A DNA stretch of 64,000 bases from an uncultured cyanobacterium (GTDB taxonomy: Bacteria > Cyanobacteriota > Cyanobacteriia > PCC-6307 > Cyanobiaceae). The DNA is taken from the NCBI GenBank assembly GCA_903823115.1, contig CAIJRN010000011.1, positions 1 through 64,000 of the forward strand, read 5' to 3'. The translations under genes and the position numbers were made by a program. How positions within the stretch are numbered: position 1 is the first letter of the stretch; every line of letters begins with the position of its first letter. The notes beneath the pieces were generated by a model that saw only the letters and a program-made list of their open reading frames with translations, was not told the DNA's origin and made no database searches. Shown in pieces: positions 49,948-62,121 of the stretch.

Positions 49948-50676
49948 ATGGGACACAAGATCCATCCAACCGGCCTGCGCCTGGGGATCACCCAGGAACA
50001 CCGCTCGCGTTGGTACGCCCCCAGCAAGACCTATCCGATCCTCCTTCAGGAGGATGACCGGATCCGCAAGTTCATTCACAAGAAGTACGCCTCCGCCGGT
50101 ATCAGCGATGTGCTGATCGCCCGCAAGGCCGACCAGCTCGAAGTCGAGCTCAAGACCGCTCGTCCCGGCGTGCTGGTTGGCCGCCAGGGCAGCGGTATTG
50201 AAGATCTGCGCACCGGCATCCAGAAAACCATCGGTGATGCCACCCGTCAGGTGCGTATCAACGTGGTCGAAGTCGAGCGGGTCGACGCCGACGCTTTTCT
50301 GCTGGCCGAATACATCGCCCAGCAACTGGAAAAGCGGGTCGCCTTCCGCCGCGTCATGCGCATGGCCGTACAGCGCGCCCAGCGCGCTGGGGTGCTCGGT
50401 CTGAAACTGATGGTCGCCGGCCGTCTCAATGGCGCCGAAATCGCCCGTACCGAATGGACCCGCGAGGGTCGCGTCCCCCTGCATACCCTGCGGGCCGACA
50501 TCGATTACGCCACCAAGGTTGCAACCACCACCTACGGCGTGCTCGGCATCAAGGTCTGGGTATTCAAAGGTGAAGTGCTCCCCGGCCAGAAGGACAATCT
50601 GCCCGTGGGTGGAGCACCAAAGCGCCGCGCTAACCGCCGGCCGCAACAGTTCGAAGATCGCTCTAACGAGGAGTGA
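49948..50676 (+). CDS. rpsC: 30S ribosomal protein S3
   Basis: [24 protein letters not shown]...; KH domain; [17 protein letters not shown]. Confidence 0.98.
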   Translation: MGHKIHPTGLRLGITQEHRSRWYAPSKTYPILLQEDDRIRKFIHKKYASAGISDVLIARKADQLEVELKTARPGVLVGRQGSGIEDLRTGIQKTIGDATRQVRINVVEVERVDADAFLLAEYIAQQLEKRVAFRRVMRMAVQRAQRAGVLGLKLMVAGRLNGAEIARTEWTREGRVPLHTLRADIDYATKVATTTYGVLGIKVWVFKGEVLPGQKDNLPVGGAPKRRANRRPQQFEDRSNEE

Positions 50677-50690
50677 GGGAGGCCTGAACC

Positions 50691-51194
50691 ATGCTGAGTC
50701 CACGACGCGTCAAATTCCGCAAACAGCAGCGCGGCCGCATGCGCGGCGTCGCTACTCGCGGTAACACCATCGCCTTCGGAGAGTTCGCTCTCCAGGCCCA
50801 GGAATGTGGCTGGATCACCTCCCGCCAGATCGAGGCCAGCCGCCGGGCGATGACCCGCCACGTCAAGCGGGGCGGTCAGATCTGGATCCGGATCTTCCCG
50901 GACAAGCCCGTCACCATGCGAGCAGCCGAAACCCGCATGGGTTCCGGTAAAGGCAACCCGGAGTTCTGGGTGGCTGTGATCAAGCCTGGTCGGATCCTGT
51001 TTGAAATGGGAGGCCCGGAAATCACCCCGGAGATCGCCAAGGAGGCCATGCGTCTGGCGCAGTTCAAACTGCCCATCAAGACGAAGTTCATCTCCCTGGC
51101 CGACCAACCGAGCAAGACGGATGGCGCCGACAAGGAGCCGCCCGCAGTCGCTGCCGTCCAGGCCGCGCCTGAGCCCACCCTTGTGGAGTCCTGA
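50691..51194 (+). CDS. rplP: 50S ribosomal protein L16
   Basis: [57 protein letters not shown]. Confidence 0.98.
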   Translation: MLSPRRVKFRKQQRGRMRGVATRGNTIAFGEFALQAQECGWITSRQIEASRRAMTRHVKRGGQIWIRIFPDKPVTMRAAETRMGSGKGNPEFWVAVIKPGRILFEMGGPEITPEIAKEAMRLAQFKLPIKTKFISLADQPSKTDGADKEPPAVAAVQAAPEPTLVES

Positions 51195-51196
51195 CC

Positions 51197-51406
51197 ATGG
51201 CCCGTCCCGAAATCGCCGAGGTGCGCAAGCTCACCGACGACGAACTCACCGAACAGATCAACGGCATCCGCCGCGAACTCTTCGATCTCCGCTTCCAGCA
51301 GGCCACCCGCCGACTGGAGCATCCGCACCGCTTCAAGCAGGCCCGCATCAAGCTGGCCCACCTTCTCTCGGTGCAGAAGGAGCGTCAGCGCTCCACTGCC
51401 TCCTGA
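51197..51406 (+). CDS. rpmC: 50S ribosomal protein L29
   Basis: [57 protein letters not shown]. Confidence 0.96.
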   Translation: MARPEIAEVRKLTDDELTEQINGIRRELFDLRFQQATRRLEHPHRFKQARIKLAHLLSVQKERQRSTAS

Positions 51407-51420
51407 CCCCCTCGATTCCC

Positions 51421-51690
51421 ATGGCACTCAAGGAAAGGGTCGGCACCGTCGTCAGCGACAAGATGGACAAAACGGTGGTGGTGGCGGTTGAAAACCGTTT
51501 CCCTCACCCCATCTACCTGAAGACTGTCAGCCGCACCACCCGCTACAAAGCCCACGACGAAGCCAATAGTTGCCGCGTCGGCGACCGGGTTCGCATCACC
51601 GAAACCCGCCCCCTCAGCCGGACCAAACGCTGGATGGTGGCAGAAGTGATTTCCACGGCCGCGGGCTCAACCCCGTCGGCTGCCACCTGA
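51421..51690 (+). CDS. rpsQ: 30S ribosomal protein S17
   Basis: [73 protein letters not shown]; true start inside the longer track ORF. Confidence 0.96.
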   Translation: MALKERVGTVVSDKMDKTVVVAVENRFPHPIYLKTVSRTTRYKAHDEANSCRVGDRVRITETRPLSRTKRWMVAEVISTAAGSTPSAAT

Positions 51691-51703
51691 GGAGGACCTC
51701 CCG

Positions 51704-52069
51704 ATGATTCAGCAGGAAACCTTCCTCACCGTCGCTGACAACAGCGGCGCCAAGCGCATCCAATGCATCCGGGTGCTCGGCACCAACCGTCGCTATGCCC
51801 ACGTGGGCGATGTGATCGTGGCGGCCGTCAAGGACGCCATGCCCAACATGGGGGTCAAGAAATCGGATGTGGTCAAGGCCGTCGTCGTTCGCACCAGGGC
51901 CACCCTGCGCCGCGACACCGGCAACTCGATCCGCTTCGACGACAACGCCGCGGTGATCCTGGGCAACGACAACAACCCCAAGGGCACACGTGTTTTCGGA
52001 CCGGTCGCCCGGGAGTTGCGCGAGCGCAACTTCACCAAGATCGTGTCCCTCGCTCCGGAGGTGATCTGA
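51704..52069 (+). CDS. rplN: 50S ribosomal protein L14
   Basis: [48 protein letters not shown]. Confidence 0.98.
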   Translation: MIQQETFLTVADNSGAKRIQCIRVLGTNRRYAHVGDVIVAAVKDAMPNMGVKKSDVVKAVVVRTRATLRRDTGNSIRFDDNAAVILGNDNNPKGTRVFGPVARELRERNFTKIVSLAPEVI

Positions 52070-52072
52070 ACC

Positions 52073-52429
52073 ATGGCCACCGCAACTCCCAAGGCGAAGA
52101 CCCCGGTGCGCATCAAGATGCGCATCAAGAAGGGCGACACCGTGCAGGTGATCACCGGCAAGGACAAGGGCAAGACCGGCGAGGTCCTGCGCACCCTTCC
52201 CTACGAGAACCGCCTGATCGTTCAGGGCATCAACGTGCGCACCCGCCACGTCAAGCCCACCCAGGAAGGCGAGACCGGCCGCATCATCAGCGAGGAAGCA
52301 TCCCTGCATGCCTCCAACGTGATGCTCTACTCCACCACCAAGAACGTCGCCAGCCGCGTCGAGATCGTGGTGGACAAGGACGGCACCAAGAAACGCCGTC
52401 TCAAGAAAACGGGTGAGGTGATCGATTGA
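52073..52429 (+). CDS. rplX: 50S ribosomal protein L24
   Basis: [53 protein letters not shown]. Confidence 0.97.
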   Translation: MATATPKAKTPVRIKMRIKKGDTVQVITGKDKGKTGEVLRTLPYENRLIVQGINVRTRHVKPTQEGETGRIISEEASLHASNVMLYSTTKNVASRVEIVVDKDGTKKRRLKKTGEVID

Positions 52430-52566
52430 TCGCCACCGCCGACGGCCGCTGTCGCTAGCGCCATAACGGCGAAGGCACACCAGCTCTTCCCTATAGCTTC
52501 CCCCTCCATCTCCACCCACCCGTCCGCCTTCTGACCACGTCCAGAAGCGCACTCCCTCCTTCCGTC

Positions 52567-53106
52567 ATGTCACTGAAACAGCGCTACCGGGAGACGATCC
52601 AGCCCAAGTTGCTGAAGGATCTGAGTCTCTCCAATATCCACGAGGTTCCCAAGGTGATCAAGGTCACCGTCAACCGGGGCCTTGGCGAAGCCGCCCAGAA
52701 CGCCAAGGCACTGGAAGCCTCGATCACCGAACTGGCCACCATCACTGGTCAGAAAGTGGTGGTGACCCGGGCCAAAAAGGCCATTGCCGCCTTCAAGATT
52801 CGCCAGGGGATGCCAATCGGCGTCACCGTCACCCTCCGGGGTGAGCGGATGTACGCCTTCCTGGAGCGTCTGATCAACCTGGCCCTGCCCCGCATCCGCG
52901 ATTTTCGCGGTGTGAGCCCCAGGAGTTTTGACGGACGGGGCAACTACACCCTGGGCATCCGTGAGCAGATCATCTTCCCCGAGATCTCCTTCGACAAGAT
53001 CGACGCCATCCGGGGAATGGACGTCACGATCGTGACCAGCGCCCGCAGCGATGAAGAGGGCAGGGCCCTCCTCCGCGAGATGGGGATGCCGTTCCGCAGT
53101 AACTGA
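52567..53106 (+). CDS. rplE: 50S ribosomal protein L5
   Basis: [85 protein letters not shown]. Confidence 0.98.
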   Translation: MSLKQRYRETIQPKLLKDLSLSNIHEVPKVIKVTVNRGLGEAAQNAKALEASITELATITGQKVVVTRAKKAIAAFKIRQGMPIGVTVTLRGERMYAFLERLINLALPRIRDFRGVSPRSFDGRGNYTLGIREQIIFPEISFDKIDAIRGMDVTIVTSARSDEEGRALLREMGMPFRSN

Positions 53107-53125
53107 GGCTCTTCCGGACACGACC

Positions 53126-53527
53126 ATGGCCAACCACGACCCGATTTCCGACATGCTCACCCGCATCCGCAATGCGAGTGAGAAGCGTCACGAGCGCACC
53201 AGGATTCCTGCTTCCCGCATGTCCCGGAGCATCGCCAATGTGCTGCAGCATGAGGGCTTCATCGCCGCCATTTCCGAAGAAGGAGAAGGCGTCACGAAGC
53301 AACTGGTGCTGGAGCTCAAATACAGCGGCAAGCACCGCCAGCCCACCATCCGCCGCGTGCAGCGGGTGAGCAAGCCAGGCCTGCGTATTTACAAGAACAC
53401 CCGCCAGCTGCCCAAGGTGCTCGGCGGCCTCGGAGTGGCGATCATCTCCACCTCCAGGGGTGTGATGAGCGACCGCGATGCCCGCAAGCAGGGCGTCGGC
53501 GGCGAAGTGCTCTGCTACGTCTACTGA
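53126..53527 (+). CDS. rpsH: 30S ribosomal protein S8
   Basis: [46 protein letters not shown]...[22 protein letters not shown]. Confidence 0.97.
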   Translation: MANHDPISDMLTRIRNASEKRHERTRIPASRMSRSIANVLQHEGFIAAISEEGEGVTKQLVLELKYSGKHRQPTIRRVQRVSKPGLRIYKNTRQLPKVLGGLGVAIISTSRGVMSDRDARKQGVGGEVLCYVY

Positions 53528-53545
53528 TCCCGGGAGGAAACAGCC

Positions 53546-54085
53546 ATGTCACGTATCGGTAAAGCTCCGATTCCAATTCCTGAGAAGGTGAGCGTCAGCC
53601 TCAATGGCCTTGACGTCATCGTCAAAGGCCCCAAGGGTGAACTCAGTCGCACCCTGCCCGATGGTGTCACCATCAGTCAGGACGGCGACACTCTCGTGGT
53701 CGCACCGTCCAGCGGCAACCGCCGCTCCCGCGAGCGCCACGGCCTCAGCCGCACCCTCGTCGCCAACATGGTCGAGGGCGTCAGCCAGGGCTTCACCCGC
53801 AAGCTTGAGATCGTCGGCGTGGGCTACCGCGCTTCGGTCCAAGGCACGAAGCTGGTCGTCCTGGCCGGCTACAGCCACCCGGTCGAGATGGTGCCCCCCG
53901 AAGGCGTCACCTTTGCTGTTGAGAACAACACCAACGTGCTGGTCTCAGGCGCCGACAAGGAGCTGGTCGGCAACGAAGCCGCCAAGGTGCGCGCCATTCG
54001 TCCCCCCGAGCCCTACAAGGGCAAGGGCATCAAGTACGAAGGTGAGCGGATCCTGCGCAAGGCCGGCAAGACCGGCAAGAAATAG
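53546..54085 (+). CDS. rplF: 50S ribosomal protein L6
   Basis: [41 protein letters not shown]...[28 protein letters not shown]. Confidence 0.98.
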   Translation: MSRIGKAPIPIPEKVSVSLNGLDVIVKGPKGELSRTLPDGVTISQDGDTLVVAPSSGNRRSRERHGLSRTLVANMVEGVSQGFTRKLEIVGVGYRASVQGTKLVVLAGYSHPVEMVPPEGVTFAVENNTNVLVSGADKELVGNEAAKVRAIRPPEPYKGKGIKYEGERILRKAGKTGKK

Positions 54086-54117
54086 AGGTCTGCACGAGCA
54101 CCGTTAGCCTGATTCCC

Positions 54118-54483
54118 ATGTCTTCCATCTCCCGCAAACAGCAGACCCAGAAGCGCCATCGTCGTCTGCGTCGTCTGCTCTCCGGCACCGCCGCCCGGCC
54201 CAGGCTGGCGGTGTTCCGCTCCAACAACCACATCTACGCCCAGGTCATCGACGACGCCGCCCAGAGCACCCTCTGCGCAGCCTCGACCCTCGACAAGGAC
54301 CTGCGCACCAGCCTCAAGGCCGGTGCCACCTGCGATGCTTCGATCGCGGTGGGCCAACTGGTCGCACAACGCGCCCTGGCCAAGGGCATCCAGCAGGTGG
54401 TCTTCGATCGCGGCGGCAACCTGTATCACGGCCGGGTCAAGGCCCTCGCCGAAGCCGCCCGGGAAGCGGGCCTTCAATTCTGA
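54118..54483 (+). CDS. rplR: 50S ribosomal protein L18
   Basis: [51 protein letters not shown]...[28 protein letters not shown]. Confidence 0.97.
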   Translation: MSSISRKQQTQKRHRRLRRLLSGTAARPRLAVFRSNNHIYAQVIDDAAQSTLCAASTLDKDLRTSLKAGATCDASIAVGQLVAQRALAKGIQQVVFDRGGNLYHGRVKALAEAAREAGLQF

Positions 54484-54496
54484 TCCTGCTCTCACC

Positions 54497-55171
<675 letters not shown>

Positions 55172-55179
55172 GATCCCCG

Positions 55180-55635
55180 ATGACCACCTACTCTCTCGAT
55201 TCACTCAAGCCCCAGCCCGGTTCACGCCGTCGCAAGACCCGCAAGGGTCGGGGTATCGCCGCTGGCCAGGGCGCCAGCTGCGGCTTCGGCATGCGCGGCC
55301 AGAAGTCACGCTCGGGCCGACCCACCCGACCCGGCTTCGAGGGGGGACAGATGCCCCTCTACCGGCGCGTGCCCAAGCTCAAGCACTTCCCCCTGGTCAA
55401 TCCCAAGGAGTTCACGGTCATCAACGTGAGCAAGCTTGCCGAACTCAAGGCTGGCAGCACCGTCAGCCTGGATTCCCTGGTCAAGGATGGCCTGGTCACC
55501 AGCCCCAAACACCCGCTCAAGGTGCTGGGTAACGGCGATCTCACCGTGAAGCTCACCGTCCAGGCGGCCGCCTTCACAGCCAGTGCCCGCGACAAGATCG
55601 AAGCCGCCGGCGGCACCTGTGAGATCACCGGCTGA
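55180..55635 (+). CDS. rplO: 50S ribosomal protein L15
   Basis: [58 protein letters not shown]. Confidence 0.97.
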   Translation: MTTYSLDSLKPQPGSRRRKTRKGRGIAAGQGASCGFGMRGQKSRSGRPTRPGFEGGQMPLYRRVPKLKHFPLVNPKEFTVINVSKLAELKAGSTVSLDSLVKDGLVTSPKHPLKVLGNGDLTVKLTVQAAAFTASARDKIEAAGGTCEITG

Positions 55636-55669
55636 GCCCGGTGTTCTCCTCCGTCTACGCCTAGGTTCA

Positions 55670-55705
55670 GAGCCGTCTGCCTGCCATCCGGCCGGCAGGC
55701 GGCTC
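55670..55705 (+). terminator. Stable stem-loop between rplO and secY (possible attenuator or weak terminator)
   Basis: gagccgtctgcc / ggcaggcggctc, a 12-bp stem with one G-U pair, followed by tttcc. Confidence 0.5.
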
Positions 55706-55774
55706 TTTCCGTAGGCCTGCTCCCCGAGCGGGGGGCCGCTTCTCTCCCTCCCCTATCTCCCCTCAGCATCCGTC

Positions 55775-57094
55775 ATGGTCGTCAGCAGGGGGCGCAACCC
55801 CAGCGCCGCTGAAATCATCAGCCAGCTGTTCCAGGCGAAGACTCTCCGGGACCGGGTGCTCACCACCCTCGGCCTGTTGATGCTGGTGCGCCTGGGGATC
55901 TACATCCCCGTGCCAGGTATCGATCGCGTCGCCTTCCAGGAGTTCCTCTCCCGCGGCGGCCAGCTGATCGGCTTCCTCAACATCTTCACCGGTGGCGGCC
56001 TCTCCACCCTGGGCGTCTTCGCCCTGGGCATCCTGCCCTTCATCAACGCCTCGATCATCCTGCAGCTGCTCACCGCAGCCCTGCCCCAGCTGGAGGATCT
56101 GCAGAAGAACGAGGGGGAGGCGGGCCGCCGCAAGATCGCCCAGATCACCCGCTATGTGGCTCTGGGATGGGGAATCCTGCAGAGCACGGTCTTCGCCCTG
56201 ATCCTGCGCCAGTACGCCCTGCCCGGACTGCCGGACTGGCTGTTCGTGCTGCAGACCAGCCTGGCCCTGGTCACCGGCTCGATGGTGGTGATGTGGATCA
56301 GCGAAGTGATCACCGAACGGGGCATCGGTCAGGGGGCCTCCCTGGTGATCTTCATCAACATCGTCGCCACCCTGCCGAATGCGCTGGGATCCACCATCCA
56401 GCTGGCCCAGACGGGCGATCGCAGCACCGTCGGCGGCATCGTCGTGCTGGTGCTGGTGTTTCTGGTCACGATCGTCGGCATCATTTTTGTGCAGGAAGGC
56501 AACCGGCGCATCCCGATCGTCAGCGCCAAGCGCCAGGTGGGCGGTTCCGGCATGCTCTCGTCGCGCCAGAGCTATCTGCCCCTCAAGCTCAATGCCGGCG
56601 GCGTGATGCCGATCATCTTCGCTTCGGCGGTGGTGTTCCTGCCGTTGACGATCGCCAACCTCACCCGCAACGCCTGGCTGGTCAAGGCCGCCGGTTACCT
56701 CAGCCCCAACAGCAGCACCCCCTGGCTCTATCCGCTGGTGTTCTTCGCGCTGATCCTGGGGTTCGGTTTCTTCTACGCCTCGCTCACGGTCAACCCGGTG
56801 GACATCGCCACCAACCTCAAACGCGGCGGTGTGGCGATCCCCGGGGTGCGTCCCGGCTCGGCCACAGCCAACTATCTCAGTGGCGTCCAGAACCGCCTGA
56901 CCCTGCTGGGGGGGCTGTTCCTGGGCTTCGTGGCGATCATCCCGTCGGCCGTGGAGGGTTCCACCCAGGTGCGCACCTTCCAGGGCCTTGGGGCCACGTC
57001 GCTGCTGATTCTGGTGGGGGTGGCCATCGACACCGCCAAACAGGTCCAGACCTACGTGATCTCCCAGCGCTACGAGGGCATGGTGCGGCAGTGA
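55775..57094 (+). CDS. secY: Preprotein translocase subunit SecY
   Basis: RLGIYIPVPGIDRVAF...TLGVFALGILPFINASIILQLLTAALPQLEDLQKNEGEAGRRKIAQITRY; multi-TM. Confidence 0.98.
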   Translation: MVVSRGRNPSAAEIISQLFQAKTLRDRVLTTLGLLMLVRLGIYIPVPGIDRVAFQEFLSRGGQLIGFLNIFTGGGLSTLGVFALGILPFINASIILQLLTAALPQLEDLQKNEGEAGRRKIAQITRYVALGWGILQSTVFALILRQYALPGLPDWLFVLQTSLALVTGSMVVMWISEVITERGIGQGASLVIFINIVATLPNALGSTIQLAQTGDRSTVGGIVVLVLVFLVTIVGIIFVQEGNRRIPIVSAKRQVGGSGMLSSRQSYLPLKLNAGGVMPIIFASAVVFLPLTIANLTRNAWLVKAAGYLSPNSSTPWLYPLVFFALILGFGFFYASLTVNPVDIATNLKRGGVAIPGVRPGSATANYLSGVQNRLTLLGGLFLGFVAIIPSAVEGSTQVRTFQGLGATSLLILVGVAIDTAKQVQTYVISQRYEGMVRQ

Positions 57095-57176
57095 CCAGCT
57101 GCTGCTGAAATCCTGCCGCAGCTTCGATCGACATTCCCGCCGTCATCTCTCCCTGACGTCCCGCCCGTTTCCAGCC

Positions 57177-57728
57177 ATGAAGCAACGTCTCCTCTTCCTC
57201 GGCCCTCCCGGCGCCGGCAAGGGCACTCAGGCCCAGCGCCTGAGTGCCAGTCACGGCCTCTTGCACCTCTCCACCGGCGATCTGCTGCGGGCCGAGATCC
57301 AGGCCGGCAGCGAGCTCGGTCGCCAGGTGGAAACGGTGATGGCCAGCGGCGAACTGGTCAGCGACGACCTGGTGCTCGCCATCGTGCGCAGCCGCCTGGA
57401 AGACCATCGCCAGGGCTGGCTGCTCGATGGCTTTCCGCGCAACCTCGCCCAGGCCGAAGCCCTCGATCACCTGCTCGCCGAACTCGACCAGCAGATCGAA
57501 CGGGTGGTGTTGATGGAACTCGATGACGGGCTGCTGATCCAGCGCCTGCTCAGTCGCGGCCGGGCCGATGACAACGAAGCGGTGATCCGCCATCGCCTCG
57601 AGGTCTACCGCCAGCAGACGGCCCCCTTGATCGCGCATTACCGCCAGCTGGGGCTGCTGGAATCCGTGGAAGCGGCCGGCAGCGTCGAGGAAATCGGCGA
57701 GCGCATCAACGCGCTGCTGGCGGCATGA
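57177..57728 (+). CDS. adk: Adenylate kinase
   Basis: [37 protein letters not shown]...[18 protein letters not shown]. Confidence 0.97.
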   Translation: MKQRLLFLGPPGAGKGTQAQRLSASHGLLHLSTGDLLRAEIQAGSELGRQVETVMASGELVSDDLVLAIVRSRLEDHRQGWLLDGFPRNLAQAEALDHLLAELDQQIERVVLMELDDGLLIQRLLSRGRADDNEAVIRHRLEVYRQQTAPLIAHYRQLGLLESVEAAGSVEEIGERINALLAA

Positions 57729-57802
57729 GCCCAGGGAGCACGGGGGGTGGATTGACCCGTGTGATAGGGTGCTCGTTTGCAAAATCGGAGAGCACAACTC
57801 CC

Positions 57803-57916
57803 ATGAAGGTGCGTGCCTCAGTCAAGAAAATGTGCGACAAGTGCCGGGTGATCCGTCGCCACGGTCGGGTGATGGTCATCTGCACCAATCCCAAGCACAA
57901 GCAGCGCCAGGGCTGA
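57803..57916 (+). CDS. rpmJ: 50S ribosomal protein L36
   Basis: [37 protein letters not shown]. Confidence 0.97.
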   Translation: MKVRASVKKMCDKCRVIRRHGRVMVICTNPKHKQRQG

Positions 57917-58083
57917 CCCCCAGGCCTGCCGGTTCAGCCCCTCGGCCGAACCCGCCCCATCGATCAAAGCCCACGGGCTCTGACCGTTTTCCCACTCGCC
58001 TTCGGGCGCGTGAACTGCCGCCCTCCCAGGCGGCAACTTCCGCCCTAGGGCGGACCCCCTGCCCCCCTGATCGTTTCTCCAAC

Positions 58084-58449
58084 GTGGCTCGGATCGCCGG
58101 TGTCGACATCCCTCGTGACAAGAGGGTCGAGATCTCTCTCACCTACGTCTATGGCATCGGTCTCACCCGTGCCCGCAAGATCCTGGCCAAGAGCGGTGTC
58201 AATCCCGACATCCGCGTCAAGGACCTGAGCGACGCTGACGTGCAGAAACTGCGCGGAGCCGCCGAATCCTTCACCCTCGAGGGTGACCTCAGACGCGAAG
58301 AGGGCATGGCCCTCAAGCGCCTGCAGGACATCGGTTGCCTGCGCGGTCGTCGCCATCGCATGGGCCTGCCCGTGCGCGGCCAACGCACCCGCACCAACGC
58401 CCGCACCCGCCGTGGTGCGCGCAAAACCGTGGCCGGCAAGAAGAAGTAA
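58084..58449 (+). CDS. rpsM: 30S ribosomal protein S13 (GTG start)
   Basis: (V/M)[56 protein letters not shown]... with GTG at 58084. Confidence 0.96.
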   Translation: MARIAGVDIPRDKRVEISLTYVYGIGLTRARKILAKSGVNPDIRVKDLSDADVQKLRGAAESFTLEGDLRREEGMALKRLQDIGCLRGRRHRMGLPVRGQRTRTNARTRRGARKTVAGKKK

Positions 58450-58700
58450 ATCGCTGCCGCTTCGCCGCCAGTCCCCATCGACTGCGAGGAGCACAGTGCC
58501 GCCTTGCCCCATCTCCAGGCCACCGCTTACCGCCGGTTCTGGACAACAGGGCGGGTTCAGGCTTCCGTCTCAACGCCTCAACTCTCCATCCCAGCCTCTG
58601 CGCTGGGGTCCGACGCCGCCGCTGCCCCTTCTGAGGGCAGCGTCACCGGAGTCCCCCCCAAGTTCCACGATCACCTCCCTGCTCTTGCAGGGCTTCTTCC

Positions 58701-59093
58701 ATGGCCAAGCCCGCCAAGAAAACCGGCCCCAAGAAGGCCAAGCGCAATGTGCCCAATGGTGTGGCGCATATCCAGAGCACCTTCAACAACACCATCGTCT
58801 CGATCACCGACACCGCCGGTGAGGTGATCAGCTGGTCGTCTGCTGGGGCGAGTGGCTTCAAGGGAGCTCGTAAAGGCACCCCCTTCGCCGCCCAGACCGC
58901 CGCTGAAGCCGCTGGCCGCCGTGCCCTCGAGCAGGGCATGCGCCAGATCGAAGTGCTGGTGCGCGGTCCAGGCTCCGGGCGCGAAACCGCCATTCGGGCC
59001 CTGCAGGTGGCTGGCCTCGAGATCACCCTGATCCGCGATGTCACGCCCCTGCCCCACAACGGCTGCAGGCGTGCCAAGCGTCGGCGGGTCTGA
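58701..59093 (+). CDS. rpsK: 30S ribosomal protein S11
   Basis: [83 protein letters not shown]. Confidence 0.98.
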   Translation: MAKPAKKTGPKKAKRNVPNGVAHIQSTFNNTIVSITDTAGEVISWSSAGASGFKGARKGTPFAAQTAAEAAGRRALEQGMRQIEVLVRGPGSGRETAIRALQVAGLEITLIRDVTPLPHNGCRRAKRRRV

Positions 59094-59152
59094 TCCCACC
59101 ACCCCAGCTTCATCGCCTTCCGGCTCCGTCCACCTCTCCGCCCTCTCAGACC

Positions 59153-60091
59153 GTGTTGCAGTACCAGATCGATCGGGTCGAGCACCAGGTTGCCGACGAC
59201 CGCTCCCAGACGGGCGTCTTCGTGATCGGTCCCCTGGACCGTGGTCAGGCCACCACCCTGGGCAACGCCCTGCGGCGGGTTCTGATCGGGGGCCTTGAGG
59301 GCAGCGCGATCACCGCCGTGCGCATTGCCAACGTCAACCACGAATACGCCACGGTGCCGGGCGTCAAGGAAGACGTGCTCGACATCCTGCTGAATTGCAA
59401 GTCGGTGCCGGTCAACAGCCGCAGCCGCGAACTGGAGATCGGTCGGCTCGTGATCAATGGCCCGGCCACCGTCACGGCTTCCGATCTGCAGTTCTCCTCC
59501 CAGGTTCAGGTGATCGACGGCGCCCGGCTGATCGCCGTGGTGGCCGACGGCCACAGCCTGGAAATGGAGGTCCATGTCGAGCGGGGCACCGGCTACCGCC
59601 CGGTCGATCGCCACAACGAGGACACCAGTGCCATCGATCTGCTCCAGATCGATGCGGTGTTCATGCCGGTCAGGCGCGTCAACTACACCGTCGACGAAAC
59701 CGCCGTCGGTGAAGGTGGCTCAGCCCGGGAACGGCTGCGCCTCGAGATCGAAACCAACGGCAGCATCACCCCCGATGACGCCATGGCCCAGGCGGCCAAC
59801 CAGCTGATCGGTCTGTTCCAGCCGCTGGCCAGCCTCACCATGAACGAGGAGCCGGGCGTTGAGCCCGAGCCCTCGGCCGAAGCCCAGATCCCCCTGGAAG
59901 AACTGAACCTCTCGGTTCGGGCCTACAACTGCCTCAAGCGCGCTCAGGTCAACTCCGTCTCCGACCTGATGGGCTTCAGCTATGAGGATCTGCTGGAGAT
60001 CAAGAACTTCGGCTCCAAGTCCGCCGACGAGGTGATCGAAGCCCTCGAGCGCATCGGCATCTCCCTGCCCCAGAGCCGCACAAGCGCCTGA
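59153..60091 (+). CDS. rpoA: DNA-directed RNA polymerase subunit alpha
   Basis: [36 protein letters not shown]...; C-terminal domain [48 protein letters not shown] start. Confidence 0.98.
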   Translation: MLQYQIDRVEHQVADDRSQTGVFVIGPLDRGQATTLGNALRRVLIGGLEGSAITAVRIANVNHEYATVPGVKEDVLDILLNCKSVPVNSRSRELEIGRLVINGPATVTASDLQFSSQVQVIDGARLIAVVADGHSLEMEVHVERGTGYRPVDRHNEDTSAIDLLQIDAVFMPVRRVNYTVDETAVGEGGSARERLRLEIETNGSITPDDAMAQAANQLIGLFQPLASLTMNEEPGVEPEPSAEAQIPLEELNLSVRAYNCLKRAQVNSVSDLMGFSYEDLLEIKNFGSKSADEVIEALERIGISLPQSRTSA

Positions 60092-60151
60092 GCGCTGCCT
60101 GCGTTCACACCCCCTCCGAAGCCCCTTTCGCGACAGCCCGAGACCTGACCC

Positions 60152-60502
60152 ATGCGACACCAGTGCCGAGTCCCCCTGCTGGGACGCCCCGCCGACCAAC
60201 GCAAAGCTCTCCTGCGTGGCCTCACCACCCAGCTGATCCGTGAAGGTCGCGTCACCACCACCAAGGCCCGGGCCAAGGCCCTGCGCAATGAAGCCGAGCG
60301 CATGATCACGCTCGCCAAGGACGGCAGCCTGTCCGCCCGCCGCCGCGCCATCGGCTACATCTTCGACAAGCAACTGGTGCACGCCCTGTTCGACAAGGCC
60401 CAGGATCGCTACGGCGAACGCAACGGGGGCTACACCCGCATCATCCGCACCGTGCCCCGCCGCGGTGACAACGCCGAGATGGCGATCATCGAGCTCGTCT
60501 GA
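60152..60502 (+). CDS. rplQ: 50S ribosomal protein L17
   Basis: [58 protein letters not shown]. Confidence 0.97.
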   Translation: MRHQCRVPLLGRPADQRKALLRGLTTQLIREGRVTTTKARAKALRNEAERMITLAKDGSLSARRRAIGYIFDKQLVHALFDKAQDRYGERNGGYTRIIRTVPRRGDNAEMAIIELV

Positions 60503-61479
60503 AGCCAACGGCCCCCAATCCCGGCCCCGTTGCCGAATCCTCGTCTCCGGAGAGAGCCGCGACCCGTCGGATCGCCCTCTGCCTCCAGTACGAGGGTTCG
60601 GCTTTTCATGGTTGGCAGCGTCAACCCCGCCAGATCAGTGTGCAGGAGGTGCTGGAAGCGGCGATCGAAGGCCTCGATCCCCAGCGCCCGGTCAAAAGCG
60701 TGGCGGCCGGGCGCACCGACAGCGGCGTCCATGCCGCCGCCCAGGTGGTCCACTTCGACGCCGCCGGCCCGATTCCAGCCCAGCGCTGGCCCAAGGCTCT
60801 CAACGGTCGCCTACCCGCCACGATCCGGGTGCGGGCCGCCACTGAAGTGCCAAGCGATTGGCACGCCTGCTTTTCGGCTCGCTACCGGCGCTACCGCTAC
60901 ACAATCCACAACGGCCGCACCCCCAACCTGTTTCTGAGCGCCTGGAGCTGGCATCGCTATCAGCTTCGCCTCGACGATCAGGCCATGGAGGCCGCCCTGC
61001 AGACCCTGCTGGGGGAGCATGATTTCACGGCCTTTCAGCGGGCCGGCAGCCGCCGCGCCCATGCCCGCACCACCATCCAGGAGGTGGCCCTGGAGCGCCA
61101 GGAGGATCTGATCAGCGTGGAACTCCAGGCCAGCGGCTTCCTCTACGGCATGGTGCGGTTGGTGATGGGACAGCTGGTGGCCGTCGGCGAGGGACGCCTG
61201 AGCGTGGCGGCCTTCGAACGGCGCTGGCGGGCCCAGGCCCGCTCCGAAGTGCGGGAGGCGGCCCCTCCCCAGGGGCTCTGCCTGCTGCGGGTCGGCTACC
61301 CAGAGCCGGTCTTCCCTGAAGCTGCCTGGTATGATTGCCAACCGCGGTTTCAGCTGAAATCGCCTGATCCACCTCCTGAGCCCGGGGCGAACGGTGTACC
61401 TGCGAGCGCGGCAGCGAACGCAACACCGGCCCTACCCGGATGCCTGGAGCTGACAGCGGTGTCTCCGGCACCTCCCTAG
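60499..61479 (+). CDS. truA: tRNA pseudouridine synthase A (start uncertain, possibly non-canonical)
   Basis: [37 protein letters not shown]...[20 protein letters not shown]. The track ORF starts at 60640, which would delete the conserved N-terminus. Confidence 0.9.
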   Translation: MKPTAPNPGPVAESSSPERAATRRIALCLQYEGSAFHGWQRQPRQISVQEVLEAAIEGLDPQRPVKSVAAGRTDSGVHAAAQVVHFDAAGPIPAQRWPKALNGRLPATIRVRAATEVPSDWHACFSARYRRYRYTIHNGRTPNLFLSAWSWHRYQLRLDDQAMEAALQTLLGEHDFTAFQRAGSRRAHARTTIQEVALERQEDLISVELQASGFLYGMVRLVMGQLVAVGEGRLSVAAFERRWRAQARSEVREAAPPQGLCLLRVGYPEPVFPEAAWYDCQPRFQLKSPDPPPEPGANGVPASAAANATPALPGCLELTAVSPAPP

Positions 61480-61665
61480 ATCGGGTCGATTCGAGGCTGG
61501 CGCTGTTGTCCCGCCAACCCGTCACTCTTGCTCTTCAGCCTGGCGAACGCCCTGCTGCCGGAGCCGGAACCACGGCGCGGTAGGTTCACTCCAGCCCATG
61601 CCATCCGCCGTACAGCACGGATGCGGTGGTCTTCCAAGCCGGTCAGCCGGTGCCCTTCAGGCGCA

Positions 61666-62121
61666 ATGAACAAGACAACCCTGCCTTCCCCCGACACGCT
61701 CGACCGCCAGTGGTTTGTGGTCGACGCTGCGGATCAGACCCTCGGCCGGCTGGCCAGTGAGGTGGCCCAGGTGCTACGTGGCAAGAACAAACCCACTTAC
61801 ACCCCCCATCTCGATACGGGCGACTTCGTCGTTGTGATCAACGCCGACAAGATCCGCGTCAGCGGCAACAAGCCCACCCAGAAGCTCTATCGCCGTCATT
61901 CCGGCCGCCCCGGCGGCATGAAGACCGAAACCTTCGCCCACCTGCAGGGTCGTCTGCCCGAGCGGATCATCGAAGTGGCCATCAAGGGCATGCTTCCGCA
62001 CAACGCCCTCGGGCGCCAGATGTTCCGCAAGCTGAAGGTCTACAAAGGCGCTGAGCATCCCCACACCGCCCAGCAGCCCCAGCCCCTCGCCCTCGATCCC
62101 GCCGCCACCGCCACCAAATGA
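61666..62121 (+). CDS. rplM: 50S ribosomal protein L13
   Basis: [69 protein letters not shown]. Confidence 0.98.
   Translation: MNKTTLPSPDTLDRQWFVVDAADQTLGRLASEVAQVLRGKNKPTYTPHLDTGDFVVVINADKIRVSGNKPTQKLYRRHSGRPGGMKTETFAHLQGRLPERIIEVAIKGMLPHNALGRQMFRKLKVYKGAEHPHTAQQPQPLALDPAATATK

Noticed and set aside
53107-53125. Absence of rpsN (S14) between rplE and rpsH, and of rpmD (L30) near rplO
   Set aside because: To my knowledge cyanobacteria generally encode S14 elsewhere and lack L30, so this is expected.
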